A stretch of 64,000 bases of DNA from Marsupella aquatica (Eukaryota; Marchantiophyta). The notes below the pieces were generated by a model that saw only the letters and a list, made by a program, of their open reading frames with translations, did not search any database and was not told the DNA's origin. Shown one piece after another: positions 23,401 through 35,828 of this stretch. The translations under genes were made by a program, and so were the position numbers. Positions within the stretch are counted from its first letter, which is position 1, and each line of letters starts with the position of its first letter. The stretch covers positions 14,136,001-14,200,000 of the forward strand of contig OZ316892.1 of assembly GCA_973895155.1 (NCBI GenBank), in the 5' to 3' direction.

Positions 23401-24020
23401 TGATGACCATAGAATATGATGATCATAGAGTTACGATCTAGAGGCTTCACTCTAGACCTAGGCTCTTCCCAGAAGACTTCAGTTGGCATTTTTATAGTAA
23501 GATGTGGTCCTCTTTGGCCTCTTTGATTGATAAGCTTGGATGCAATTCCCATCCCCGATGTTTGCTCGGATAGAACTTCTAAACTAGTATATAATGTATG
23601 GAAACATGTCTTTTCACTAGGATGGCAAGTTAGCTGATGGACTTTCCAAAGAAGAACATTTTGAAATACTATTCCAGTTCATGGTCTCATATAAGTTTAT
23701 AATTATGACTTTTATTTTCTTGGTGTACTTTGTTGCCATTTTTCCAAAATAAAAGACCTTTGGATTCTTTGTGCCTCCTGGTTTGGTGCGTTTTGTTCTT
23801 TTCCACTGTGGTGTGTATGTCTCTGAAGTCAAATAGGGTTGTGGACTTTGAAAAATGGACTGATTTTTAGAAATTCATAACTCTTTCAATTATTCATGAA
23901 AATTGTAAATATTAGACTGGTTGGAAAGATCTTTTGAAATATAGTCTAACTAACCCAAGATGAGACATTTTGTTTGGATATTGAAGGCGACATCAAAGGT
24001 CCAACTTTGCTCTCAATTGT
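23401..24020. other. Intergenic, nothing recognised
   Basis: AT-rich, with no gene recognised. It leads into the minisatellite that follows. Confidence 0.35.
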
Positions 24021-24029
24021 TTTTGGAAA

Positions 24030-25330
24030 CAAGACGGAAGTCAACAAGTGAAGGTGTGGAAGGTGTCACTGTCCATCAGGGTTGTGTGGTTCACATACTC
24101 TGGGAGCATTATATTTGCACAAAAATCTCATGGATTTGTGAGTAGGTCTAAAATTTCTTCCTATGAAAACAATTCCTCAATGAGTGAGGTGTAAAAGGTA
24201 TCAGGTTTGACGGGAGCATCATTTTGGCACCAAAAAGCTCACATTAAGATTAGGTACAAATTTGTTCTTTCTATAAAAAAAGCAGAAGGGTGTCAATGAG
24301 TGAGGTGTAAAAGTTGTCAAGGTCCATGGGAGCATCATTTTGGCAGGAATAGCTAACAGATTTTATGAGCCTGTCTAAATTTGTTCCTTCACTTAAAAAA
24401 AGTTCATAAGGGTGTCAATTAGTGAGGTGTATGAGGTGTCACTGTCCATGGGGGCATCATTTTGGCAAGAAAAGCTCATGGAGATGATGTCTAATTTTGT
24501 TCTTTCGTCTCACAAAAATTCAAAAGGGTGTCAATGAATGAGGTGTAAAAGGTGTGAATGCCTGGTGACTGCCCATGGGGCATCATTTTGGCATGCAAAA
24601 GCTCACGGATTATCTTATTTATAAAGTGTCAACTACAAGTTAGAATTGAGACCTAGGTTTTTAGAGTGAAGACTCTAGACTGTAATTCCATGGCTCATCA
24701 TGTGGATGGAAAAACTCATGACTATGATATATGTCAAATGATAATCATGCATGCTCTTTGTCATGATTTTTATTTATATTAGAAAATGAGCTCTATGGCC
24801 CCACCATAACATATGTGCATAGAAAAAGGGATGTGCACAGAAAAGAGTAGATTACATTATATATAATTATTAAAATGATGATATGCATGAGATTTTAGTG
24901 AATAAGAGGTATATTTTAGTGAAATTTTTATTGTACTCCTAGCTATTCAAATTCAAAGAATGGGTAATCAAGTCTAGTGGTGTCTAAACCTGTTCTATCT
25001 TGCAAAAAAGAATTCAAAAGGGTTTCAATGAGTGAGGTGTAAAAGGTGTCACATCCATGGGGGCATCATTTTGGCACAAAAATCTCATCCAAATTGGTGT
25101 CCAAACCTGTTCTATGTTTCTAAAAAGTCTGAAAGGTGTCACGTGCATCATTTTGGCACAAAAAGCTCACGGATATTGGTGTCTAAACCTGTTCTATGTT
25201 TCAAAAAAGTGAGGTGTAAAAGGTGTCACCAAGTGAGGTGTAAAAGATAGGTGTAAAAGATAGGTGTAAAAGATAGGTGTAAAAGATGTCAGGGTCCATG
25301 AGAGTATCAATTTCGCACGAAAAAGCTCAC
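24030..25330. repeat. Degenerate minisatellite, unit about 115-120 bp
   Basis: The word gtgaggtgtaaaa (or a near form) recurs at 24184, 24300, 24422, 24538, 25032 and 25209, followed each time by gtgtca, (c)catggg, gcatcattttggca and an aaaagctcacgg-like stretch. A diverged unit precedes it near 24033. An unrelated AT-rich block at 24640-25000 splits the array. Inside the last unit a 13-bp subunit (gataggtgtaaaa) is itself repeated, with one variant, four times at 25233-25284. Confidence 0.85.
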
Positions 25331-25853
25331 GGGTTTTACGAATAGGTCTAAATCTGCTTTTCCTTTCAAAAAAATTCAGCAGTAGCCGACGCACGCACAC
25401 CATCGCTGTGATGGATGGCATTCCCGAGGGTTTATCGAAAACACGGCAGTCTTCGGTCCTGCACTGTAGTAGTGTAGTGCACCAGCGTGCATCAGATCAG
25501 AGCGGAGGCTAAGAGCTCTCTCTCGACCTGCTCAGCGAAGAAAGGAAGAAACGAAAACGAAGAACGAAGAACGAAAACGAGAATGAGAAACGAGGACGAG
25601 AACAGCAATTGCAGACTTTTGCAGTGAGGCATTGAGGTGGATTTTGCATCCTTTGTCGTAGAGATTGTACTCGAGGTGTATGAGGTGGACGGAATAAGGA
25701 TTGTCGAGGGTTTTCGGAAGGTGATGTAATGCGTGGCGACCTAGATGTGATATCGGTGGAACTGAAGTACGCACGAATGTTTCGGTAAGAGGTGGGAAGG
25801 AAAGCAGCTGCAGTGCGTTTGGCCCCGACGGCTAGCACGACGGCGGGAGGAGG
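25331..25853. other. Upstream flank of PPR gene 1
   Basis: Purine-rich (gaaacgaaaacgaagaacg) from about 25540 to 25610. Likely promoter and 5' untranslated sequence of the plus-strand PPR gene. No TATA box is clear. Confidence 0.4.
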
Positions 25854-28800
25854 ATGGCTGCTGCTTCTTCGCGCTCCTCCTCGATGAAGGGCTTGACAAG
25901 GGCCATTTTGAGGAGATATTTGGCAAACCCTACGACGGAGCTCTCGTGCGCGAAGGCTTCTGCTGCAGGTAGCTGCTCCCGCTCGAGCAACAACTTCGAT
26001 TTCCCCGGCGAGTCACATTGCTGTGGAAGCCAGTACCGAGTGTTGGAGCAGCGAAGAAATTTTAGAACGAGCTTGCAAGGAAGTCAGCAATCACAGTTGG
26101 AATCTGAGGTCACTGAAACTGACTCTGTCCAGGGTTTCCAGAATGTTCCGTTGCCCCTCCGAAATTACAGTCCCGTCCTGTCAGGATTTTCCGTCCTTCC
26201 GAACACAGCTGTTGGAATTCCCTCAGGACTCAGTCCGCCTTCCAATGCAGGGAGCCTCAATCTGGATCAGTTGGGAAGGGAGATGTCTAACTATCTCTCC
26301 CAGGGTAGATTGGAAGAAGCTGTTCGGCTTTTTGAGAACTGGCTTATGTTTCCAGATTTGCAAGGGAAGTCCAAGGTTCCAAATGTCATGACCTACAACC
26401 TCTTGCTCCATGCGAAGCTACGATTGGGAGTCGATCCCCGGCACATGCTGCAAGTTATCAAGGATATGGAAATGTGCCGGTTGAAACCAACTTTGCTGTC
26501 CTATAACTTTCTTTTGCGTGCTATTTTCCGCCAACGGGACTCGAAAATGGCCGAACGTATTCTTGAAAAGTAAGTAAGTAAATATATTTTACAGTGTTCT
26601 CTGACGCTGGCTCTACAGTCTTTCTTTCTCACCTAAGTCGTGGAACGGGATTGCAGCAGCTGGGAGTATTCTTTATCGATTCGTTCGAAGTAATTTCTTT
26701 TTCAAACTGTCTTTTGAAAGATCTTATGTGATGAAAGTCGTATGTTCAACTTTCCTGTATGCATCAGGATGGAGCAGTCTGGTCCGGAGGCACAGCCAGA
26801 TGGAGATTCTTACAACTTCGTCATTGTTCTCTGCGCTTTAGAACGAAGGATCGATGCTGCAATGTCTCGTTTTCAGGCTATGCTCGATCGGGGATATGTT
26901 CCAAGCAGAACCACTTACAATGAGCTACTTCTTGCTGCAGTACGTGTGCATCGCTCTCGTGTGGCCGTGGATATTTTGAAGGATCTCCAGGTAACGACGT
27001 CATGCCTCTTAGGCATCGGGACTGTAGCTTCGTCCCATTTGTGGAGTCAATTTGTGTCACTAACATTTTGAAACTTTTCCTCTATCTGTCCTCGCTATTC
27101 TACTCAGTAGTTATCTTTTCCCATTTTCTAATGGTTCTGATTTATTGCTCAATATATTTACAGAAACGAAATATTGTGCCACAACCACAAACCGTTGTAG
27201 AACTGGCCATGGCTGCAGCAGAGGTCGATGACGCGGAGTGCGCAAGCCTTGCTATCGGATTACTCACCACTTCAGAATTGAGTAAGACCACAAGGAATTT
27301 GAACATGGATGAGGGTGGGATCTACTATCTGCTTTCCTCAGCTGCAAGGGCGTCCAATGCAAAGTTTTCGAAACAGGCCTGGTCTATTTTTCGCAGTAAT
27401 TTAAGGGAAAAAGAACTCCCCAGCCCAGCGAGTTATCTTGCTCGTATCCATGCCCTAGCCGCGGCAGGAGATTTTGATACGACTTTTGCTACGTTACGAG
27501 AGTTGGAGTCCTTGGTTTCCAATAATCCTCAACAATATGGTGGTGATAGGGAGATCTTTTCCCCATTCTCATCTTTGCGGCCACTTGTACTGGCATGTAC
27601 CAGAGGCGGGTTTGCAGCTCTGGATGCGGTGAGGTTTGTTGAGTTTCCGCAAAATCAAGGAGCATGATAGCTTGGTTGAATTGTGAGGCTTGCATGATAT
27701 TTTGCACGGGATCTTGGATTGATGGTTTCCATGATTGTTTCATACTCTTGAAAGATTGACACCGTTGATATTTGATTCGACGTCAATTTAACGCCTTCGA
27801 GAAAATCTGGGTTCATTTTTCAGTAGTATACATGGAACCTAATTCTCGAGGTTAAGGAACAGCTTGTCTTGCATAGCTTGTGTATTCACCTGCGCAGATC
27901 TAACTCAAGAGTTCTGTTATTTTTGCAGGCGTACTACAAACTCGCAGAAATGAATGCTAGTGGTCAACCAGTGACCCTATCTGCCATCAATTGTGTGATT
28001 CAAGGATGTGCAAATATATGGGATTTTGACAGGGCCTATCAAACTTTCGAAACTATTGGGACCGCTTTTGGTTTGATGCCGGATGTGCATTCCTGCAACT
28101 CACTTCTTGATGTCTTTGGAAAAACCAGAAAGGTACGCACGCACTCGAGGAGCTACACGCAGTGACCTATACTACTATTCGGTTGTCTTTCAGCGTGTCA
28201 TGCTGTCGACAGTGGATAACCATAGTCCTCATTTTCGTTTTGAACGATGTAGATATATTGCCAATTGGTTCTTGCTTTTCGGATCTAAATGAGCGCCAGA
28301 TATCTTACAATGGTCATTGATGGGTGGAAGCTTCACCGATGTGTATTCCTGAAGCTTTCCGTGTCACAATGAGATAGTCTGCCATCATTTAGATAATTAA
28401 ACATTTGTGTGCGGCATCTTTTAAAGATCGAAAAAGTTAGGTCACGTTTCTTTCTATTATTTATTCACTGAGAGGCTTGTGGAATCGATACCTGCGAGTC
28501 ATTTTGTACAACCTGGTGAGAAACCAATTGATACCTGAAATTCTCGTCAGGTTGTACTAATTTCTGTTCCTCAATTCCACAATTTGGAAGAACTAAGGGT
28601 CCTACTTCTACCTGGATGTACAGCAGCTTGACCTTGGGTCATCATTTCTAGTTTTAGGACTTTAAGGTAAGTGAGAGAATGTCTCTAGGTTTTTCCAAGT
28701 CATATTCTGGTAGTCTGGGAACCAAACTTTCATAAGGGATGCAGTTGGTACTTCCCTCACAAGTAATGCAAGGTATCTGCACTTGGGCTTCCCTCGAATC

Positions 28801-29403
28801 TGAGTTGATCTATTTTGGCTTCTATGAGTTTTCTAATGCTATCTGGTTGTGGATGTTGCCTTTTGAAGATGCCAGAAGTTGTGCAAATCTTCGACTACAT
28901 GCATGAAGTTGGAGTTGTTCCAGATGAACGAACATACAGCCTGTTAGTTGATGCTCATGTGGTGAATCGTGACCCAAAGGCTGCAATGGATGCCTTGAAT
29001 TTGATGGTAGGTTTTCTCAAGCTGTTTAAGTGACTGCTGATTTCCGTGATGCTGTTCGTTTCCATTTGTTATTTTTCTATTTTCTATTTCTTTATTTCCT
29101 TTTGTGTGATACCTTTTCCCTGAACTTTCCAAAATGTCCATGGAACTTGCACTTCCTGTGCTGATGCTTGGGAATGTACTTTGACAGACCAACGCAGGAT
29201 ACATCCCTCAGCGACAAACTCTACAGAAAATTTGGAGGCGGTATGTAAAGGAAAACGATAAAGAGGGTGCCAGAGAAGTAGAAATTCTCATGAAAAAGTA
29301 CGGTTACCGAGATTGCCACGCTGCTTCAGGCAAGTGGCAAGAAATCTCATCATTTCGGTCTTCCATGTTGACTTCATTCCGAAGACCTGAGATGAAAAAT
29401 TAG
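25854..29403 (+). CDS. P-class pentatricopeptide repeat protein, 653 aa, six exons
   Basis: Exons: 25854-26569, 26768-26990, 27164-27628, 27929-28132, 28869-29006, 29188-29403. All introns are GT-AG, phases are consistent, and the total is 654 codons with a TAG stop. The N-terminus (MAAASSRSSSMKGLTRAILR) is rich in Ser and Arg and poor in acids, as in an organelle targeting peptide. PPR motifs start near residue 178: VMTYNLLLHAK, LLSYNFLLRAI, GDSYNFVIVLC, RTTYNELLLAA, a middle region without clear motifs, then LSAINCVIQGC, VHSCNSLLDVF, ERTYSLLVDAH and RQTLQKIWRRY. There are no E or DYW domains. PPR proteins bind organelle RNA for processing, stability or splicing. Codons interrupted by introns (GAA AA|G at exon 1/2) join correctly. 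The target is unknown. Confidence 0.88.
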
Positions 29404-29740
29404 TGGTGGAACCATCAGTGATGTAGGGGGCCGTGTTTGCCAAACTACCTGATGTCAATCCAGGCGATGGTCTTGAGTATTAGATCGAGAATTTTGTTAG
29501 TGGAGGTACCCTCTAAGGGAAGTTCTTAGGTTTCAGAGTATAATACCTTGTCGACAGTGGAAGTAGTTCAGTTCAGGAAACATCCAAGGGATTGGCACGA
29601 TTAAATTAAATGTGGCTTCGATTGTTTAGGTTGCAAACTTTTCCGAATGGAAGTTACTACCTACATAAACTTGAAGTCTCGGCTAGAATTGGATCATTTT
29701 CGCCCCACTGTGAATTAAAACCTTGGTCAATTCTTTGCAA
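29404..29740. other. 3' flank of PPR gene 1
   Basis: Probable 3' untranslated region and spacer. Nothing else recognised. Confidence 0.35.
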
Positions 29741-29764
29741 AGGTCGGTGACAGTAGGACTCAAA

Positions 29765-29865
29765 TATGGACGCACCATTTAGCACTCCTACTCCATGCCA
29801 GAATCGAATTCAAAAGCTGTGGGCTCTATCTTCAAGCTCTGACCAATTGAGTAATGAATGTACGG
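29765..29865 (-). repeat. Possible tRNA-derived (SINE-like) sequence, diverged
   Basis: On the minus strand TTACTCAATTGGTCAGAGC resembles a tRNA D-arm/A box, and about 30 bases later GAATTCGATTCTGG resembles a diverged B box. The spacing fits a tRNA-derived Pol III promoter. No complete cloverleaf or clean acceptor stem is visible, so a functional tRNA is unlikely. Confidence 0.35.
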
Positions 29866-30272
29866 TGAGTACTCATTGTTTACGGTAATTGGTGTGTATG
29901 AGTATCTTCCTTATACAGAATCTTTGTTTTGGTGAATAACAGACTGAGCGGCCAGGATGTCCTTCATAAGTGGTACCGAGGTGGCTTCTATCGTTTTTGA
30001 GACCAGCTATTTCGAACAATCAAAAATAGGGGATATGGTGCGAAAAACTCTTGAAGTGAGGCGCCAGAGAAATCGCCTTGGAATAGTGAGAACGAGAACG
30101 GCCCGCGACCCGGTTAGGCCATTGCAAACGAGTCAGGTAGCTTGCCTCTCAATATTCTCCTACTATAAAGAGCTCCTAGTCTACGTAGAAGAAGTATCAG
30201 ACCTATCCGATTGAGTCAGAGGTGGAAAATTTGGCCAAACATAATCGACCAAACCTTCAATATGATATTACG
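29866..30272. other. Intergenic, nothing recognised
   Basis: Holds an 85-codon open frame (29957-30214, +) without family character. I do not call it a gene. Confidence 0.35.
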
Positions 30273-30449
30273 ACGGGAAATGTCCAAAAGCTTGTCCTTC
30301 ATTTCCTCATCTTGATCCAGAACTATTCTTCCTTTTGATCCAGAACTAAAAGCCCGAATGGACGGGAAATGTCCAAAAGCTTGTCCTTCATTTCCTCCTT
30401 TTGATCCAGAACTATTCTTCCTTTTGATCCAGAACTAAAAGCCCGGATG
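30273..30449. repeat. 89-bp tandem duplication
   Basis: The copies at 30273-30361 and 30362-30449 start acgggaaatgtccaaaagct and end aaaagcccg(a/g)atgg. They differ at only a few bases. Each copy also holds an internal repeat of ttgatccagaacta. Confidence 0.9.
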
Positions 30450-30474
30450 GATTGATAGATTGTCTATGAAACCC

Positions 30475-30645
30475 CCATGGACAAACCAAATTTGGATGGA
30501 CTTGACTCAAACACACATATATGGTTGGATATGGATGGACCTCCATGGACAAACCAAACTTGGATGGACTTGACTCAAACACACATATATGCTTGGATAT
30601 GGATGGACTGGTAGGCCCCATGGACAAATCAAACTTGGATATTAT
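30475..30645. repeat. 68-bp tandem repeat, about 2.4 copies
   Basis: Units start ccatggacaaa(c/t)caaa at 30475, 30543 and 30618. The first two are nearly identical over 68 bp (cttgactcaaacacacatat in both); the third is partial. Confidence 0.88.
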
Positions 30646-31520
30646 GTTTTACACTTGTGTACAAATATATTTTGTTAGATCATCACTTCTGTTCAACTAT
30701 CCAAAAGTACCATGTCCAAGCACTATCTCTATCCATTTTTGTCCAAGGGTACCATGTACCATCATTGATTGCAAGCCTAGTTGTATTCTCTTAATATTCT
30801 ATTCCCTCAAACAGGTCACTTTAACCATTTTCTAAGAGTTTAATAAAACAACAGAAAATATGTAAGGTAAGTTTAGATATTTGTAGGCCTTATCTGGCCT
30901 TTATGGTAAATAAACTTATGTGTAAACTAAGCTCTCACAATGTACTCATAGCGCCTCAAGTAGTTTGTTCAATGAGCAAAAGCAAATTAATTCTATTTTT
31001 TTCAAAAATACTTGTATGTTTATAGTAGATCGCAAAACTCCCACAAAAGGGGGAAACAAGCAACACAATGACCCGTGAACCAATATAACAATTTTCACTA
31101 AGAAAGCAAGGGACAAATCTTGATTTTCATAGAGAATTGCTCTTGAGATGGAATACTATTTTTCAGAGTGTTACCTTTGTGTTAAGGAGGGGTTTGACTT
31201 ATTTTGTTGCAGCAAAGCTACCTCAGATTTTAATCTAGGAGGGTATTGTTGAGAAATTTTATTTTTCAAAGAACGTTGCTCTTGTTACAATAAGCGCTTT
31301 GAGTACTTTGCAGAGGTCTCAAAAATTCCAAATACAGTACTAGCTGTACATCTTTATATCATTTCATGTATGTTTTCAGTTCACTTTTAGCTGCACAAAG
31401 TCTCCTAACATAATTAAAATGTAAGTAAACAATTAATGAGAACATTTATTACCTAGATTTTCTCATCATTAGGTGTAAGATGCTCAGTTTATGTGTCACA
31501 ATCCATGGAAATGTTGGGAG
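30646..31520. other. Intergenic, possible LTR debris
   Basis: Mostly featureless. Near 31233 the sequence aggagggtattgttgag looks like a polypurine tract followed by an LTR start, but no matching second LTR was found, so it is not called. Confidence 0.3.
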
Positions 31521-31705
31521 ACAACCTCCCGGGCTTTGGTTTCTTTGATCCATGATATAAGAAAAGCATCAGCAACAACCTCCCAGTCCATATGGGCTTT
31601 GGTTTCTTTGATCCATGATATAAGAAAAGCATCAGTATCAACCTCCCAGTCCATACGGGCTTTGGTTTCTTTGATCCATGATAAAAGAAAAGCATTAGTG
31701 GGTCT
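31521..31705. repeat. 63-bp minisatellite, three copies
   Basis: gggctttggtttctttgatc recurs at 31531, 31594 and 31657, exactly 63 bp apart, with almost identical units. As 63 is a multiple of three, long open frames run through it on both strands (91-97 codons with a 21-residue period). I take these as consequences of the repeat and not as genes. Confidence 0.92.
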
Positions 31706-32690
31706 GCCAATGTCGTTAGAGAAGGCAAAATGTCCAAAATTCCTTGTTTGCTCCATGATTTCATGAAATTGTTTAATAATTATGCCCATACCGGACTTTC
31801 AGTGTCATTAGAAAAGAGGAATTCTTGCTTCTTCGTAAGAGTCTTGTTGGCATGATGTCATAACAACTAATGATACCTCGTTAGATCAGAGGTAGTGCCC
31901 CAAAATTCCCCTTTTTCCTGCCCCCTTTGCTTTCTCCTGTGAGAGGTTTATGTTGCTCTATGAATTTAGGAAGAACGAATAGTTGGGTCTGTCAATACCA
32001 GGAGGTCTGACAACGAAACTTATGCAACTCCACAAGTTAAGAGGATCTTGCAAGCAGAACACAAGAACCACCTGAATCGACTTTTTCTTGGCAAGAGGAC
32101 GACATAGGATGCCTGTCTGAAGGCTCCAAAGGTGATGATTGATCTAAAGATTTGTACTACACATGAGAGGATTTGGTTGATGGTGCTACGTCATCCACAT
32201 TGCGCAAGTCAACTCAATAGGCTTAACCCACAAGTTTGCTCAGAGGCTGTTTCAATAAATCTTCCTTAAGAGCACCAACTCGAAGAATTTCCTGCTATGT
32301 CAAATTCAGCTTAATAACTGAACACAGATAATCTAGACTCTCTGCTATTGAGTGTAAGACCAGGAATTCACTGCACATAATTACTGTCTGCCTCTCAGTT
32401 AACAGAGGGGTATGAAGGTCAGGGCGTTGGAAAACAATATCTCTGGACTTTCAAAAGCTACTAGTTTTTGAAGCCACATTGATTAAAGGTCAGTGAGAAC
32501 AACAGTAGCCATTCTCAGGACACTAGCCGCACGAATAAGTATTTCCAGCAATTGGTACAATTTCTGAAATCTGAAACCTCGTGTTAACCTTCCTGGCCAA
32601 AGCCAAGGAATCATTGCTTCGGAAATTGGTGTCGACAGAAACCAACATCACCCAATCAAAAGACTAAACTCGCTTTTGCGCAGTAGCATA
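31706..32690. other. Spacer and 3' flank of NUP35
   Basis: No gene recognised. The last few hundred bases should include the 3' untranslated region of the minus-strand NUP35 gene. Confidence 0.35.
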
Positions 32691-34670
32691 TTACATGCCA
32701 AATACAAGATCAACGAGTTTTGAAAGTGTTGACTTTGCAGGGGATGCAATCACCGATGAAGTACGTGATGCAAGCCCTCCAGTTTCAGCAGCCTTTGTGT
32801 AGGGAGACCATGGAGAAGGTTGGGCAGCTATGGCAGTACCTCGAGTGGGTACTCGTGGTGGAAGAGCTGTGAATGAGAGTCCACCTGATTTCACCTTCTC
32901 TGTAAGACCTTGGGATTGAAGAGGATCCAATCGTTTCACGCCAACTATGAGAGCACCATTAAGTTGTATGCCATTTTTTTGTAAAGCTTTCTGCGCATCA
33001 TAATGGTTCTGCAAAATAAAGTATTGGAAAAATTAGCGTAATGAAAAGGATGGGAAAGACCCATGCACCCTTTTTTGCGAGGTGAATGACTCTATTCATG
33101 GGTCATCTGTAGATTCCTGCCTGGCATAGAAGTGGGAAGCTGCAAAACAACGCTTAGTCTTTATAAAAACATATGCAAAAAATTCGAAGGATTTCTGGAA
33201 CAACAGCACACGTGATTATCTGACAGTCCTATACACTCATGACATGGCCACAAAGAAAATTGATGGGCAGTAACTAGATATTTCAACTAGCAAAAACTTA
33301 TTGCCACACGATGGATCAGCCTTGACCGAGTCCTGTACCTGGTACTGCAGATGGACCCAGTTTGTACCACCAGGACCGGGTACATGGTTGACGATCCGCC
33401 CACATTTTTCAAATTCCCGCATCACTGAATTGGTTTCATCCACGCCAAACCTGTTGAACACCAGTTCCAGAGGGTCAGTGATCGGCATTTCTATTTCAGT
33501 TAATCACCGTTAGAACACATGTCCATAAGACAACCCCAAAAGCTTCCAGAACGCGAAAGTCAGTTGCCGCAAATTGATACTTCAATCAGTTGATAAGTAA
33601 GTTAACATCAGAAAGTATTCATATATAGTGGTCTAGATACTGGTAATTTGTTGTAGAGTGCAGGACATTCAAAAGTCAGACTGTCTGCAGGGCTGCTCTT
33701 CAAAAGCTCAGAGCACGTAACTTAGGACGAACGGATTGAAAAATATTATAGCACAATCAAGAAAAGAGGCTCTGATTTCGAAGGACAGTCACGAATGTCG
33801 GCGGTTGAATACCATAACAATTCTTCACCACTTTATCCCTCAATGACTCGACGCTATGTTCCACACGACTCGAAAATGACAAACTCTCGTTTATTTGACA
33901 GAGAAATAGCTGAGTGCAATCACCAAAAAGGCTTCCAAAGCTATTGGTTAGCATGATGCGATGACTTCCTCGAAATGTACATTTGTATGAAGGTGTAAGT
34001 AGTTTAGGGTAATTGGAAGTCAGTAATGTTACCCAAAAACGGTCACCCAGCCATCACCATCCACGCCTTCGTCGATTGAGCTAGCAGCGCGAAACTCCGG
34101 TCGTACAATCTCCCCCGGCGCTGATAAAGTGAGCAAACCGCCGGATTGTTGTTGCTGGACAACGCCAGACAGCGGACTACTTCCGTCTCTGCCATTAGCC
34201 TCCACACCGTCTAATCTTCTCTCTTTTAGAGGCGACCACCAAGAGTTGGTTCCTGATACTTGTGATTGTTGTTGTGGAGTGGCGGATGCACCCTGTAAGC
34301 CTTGACTTTCCCCAGAAGGCAGACTGTATCCCCCTCCACCACCGGGTGACACAGAGGCCATCCTGCTGCTTGACAGTTTTCTCTCTGTAAACTTTGGGGT
34401 TGAATGGAAGGACAGATTGATATTGGACTCGGGGGATTTTTCTATCCGATCTTCAAGAGTGTAAAATGGTGGAGGAGGAGGATCCGACCCTCCCCCGTCA
34501 TTCTCTCTCCAAAGCGCTGCGGTCGCCTGATTAGGACTGGCGACATCTCCTCCCACTGATGAGGTATGAGTTGCAGGCGACAAGCCCAAGTCTCTGTAAA
34601 ATAGAGACTGAGGTTTTGCTCCCTTCGGAGTACGTGTATGTACGCCTGCACTCATGCCTGTAGTGACCAT
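32691..34670 (-). CDS. NUP35: Nucleoporin NUP35 (NUP53), 355 aa, three exons
   Basis: Exons (minus): 34670-34033, 33450-33339, 33008-32691. Both introns are GT-AG, phases match, and the total is 356 codons with the stop. The product is the inner-ring nuclear pore protein NUP35/NUP53. The N-terminal half has plant NUP35 landmarks: RTPKGAKPQSLFYRDLGLSP, ATAALWREN, PPPPFYTLEDR, SWWSPLKE, VVQQQ and EIVRPEF. The RRM-like MPPN fold begins at DGWVTVFGFGVDET and includes SVMREFEKCGRIVNHVPGPG, NWVHLQYQ, ALQKNGIQLNGALIVGVK. The C-terminus SKLVDLVFGM fits the amphipathic membrane-binding helix known for this family. The exon 1/2 join (VFG|FGVDET) falls inside the fold and restores it. I see no defect; length is normal for plants. 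Confidence 0.95.
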
Positions 34671-35828
34671 AACTCTTCGTCAGATGTCTAGAAGTTCTTT
34701 GGACTGGTCTTCAGATCAATGGCGCTCTAAAATAAACCGCAGTCCACAAAACCCTTATTCCTCCTCAGCCTTGGTCGAATAATCGAGTAGAGATGTTAAC
34801 AGTTCTGCGGCCGATGCCAAACATACCTAAGACAGCAACCATGATATCTCAGAATCCGAGACATTCATAATTCTCATAGACAATACGACATGCCTCCCAG
34901 GAATCTAACCGCATTTTTGCCATACATCATTTACAAAAACGGCAGTCGTTCTCGTGCACACACTTACGATTTGGCAATCCCGCCCTTCACCAGGAAGGTT
35001 TAAAATCACACCATAAGGAGCACATTAACGACGGAGAACCTACCGTGGAAAGACATGTCAAAAATTGTTGGATTGAAAAAGGGTCACTGGGCACTTGAGA
35101 GTCGCTCCCAAACGCACTGGAACCCTCTCTGGAACAGGGTCCACGGTAGGTTGAAACTCTAGGGCTATCAAACCGAACCGAACCACTTTTTATAACACGA
35201 GAAAAAATTCTTCACCATAAAGGCAAAGCGGTTTCAGGAGTGGGGCAAGGACCATCTCATTATCCTCCCGACCGACGGACTCAGCTCAGCGAAGGTATAC
35301 CTTGAAGACAATCATTCAAACAGAACTTGCCAAAATAACTGATCGCAAGAATCAAGAATTCCAGACTTCTCCAACCCCATTCAACTAAATAAAATCATTA
35401 TGGCCAACTCTCCTCTCCCACAGTATCACACTTAGAAGCGTGCCGAGGCAACAGCACGACCTGCATTCTAGATTTTTCAAGCAAATAAAGCAATGAAAGG
35501 GACCAACATCCCCATCACCCACCTCTATAACAACGGCCTCCCGGATGCGCCGCACATCAGCTCTCCGATCCCGGCTGCTCTCCCGGCTGACCGCGCACCC
35601 TGTGCTGCAGCAGCAGCAGCAGGAGCAGCAGAAATCAGGCGTCTCCGGTTCAGAGTTGTATCGTCTCTCGTACACCTCCTGCCTCGCGAATGACTGAAGA
35701 GCTGCTCCTGGTTTTTCCCGTTACTCAATCTCAACAGCTCTCCTCTCCCCTCCTCTCGTCTACCTTCCAGTGACGATTTCCTGCACAATGTTCCTTTCTT
35801 AGGATTCCTGCTGCTTCGAAACTCCTCC
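34671..35828. other. Upstream flank of NUP35; no second gene recognised
   Basis: Promoter side of NUP35. At 35600-35635 a run of cagcagcag-type triplets gives Ala-, Cys- or Ser-rich open frames on several strands at once, which I treat as repeat artefacts. The stretch 35690-35770 is pyrimidine-rich. Confidence 0.4.

Noticed and set aside
31225-31260. Polypurine tract and LTR start (aggagggtattgttgaga).
   Set aside because: No TG...CA-bounded LTR, partner LTR, primer-binding site or pol remnant nearby.
31489-31789. Proteins of 91-97 residues through the 63-bp repeat.
   Set aside because: Open on both strands purely because the repeat unit is a multiple of three without stops.
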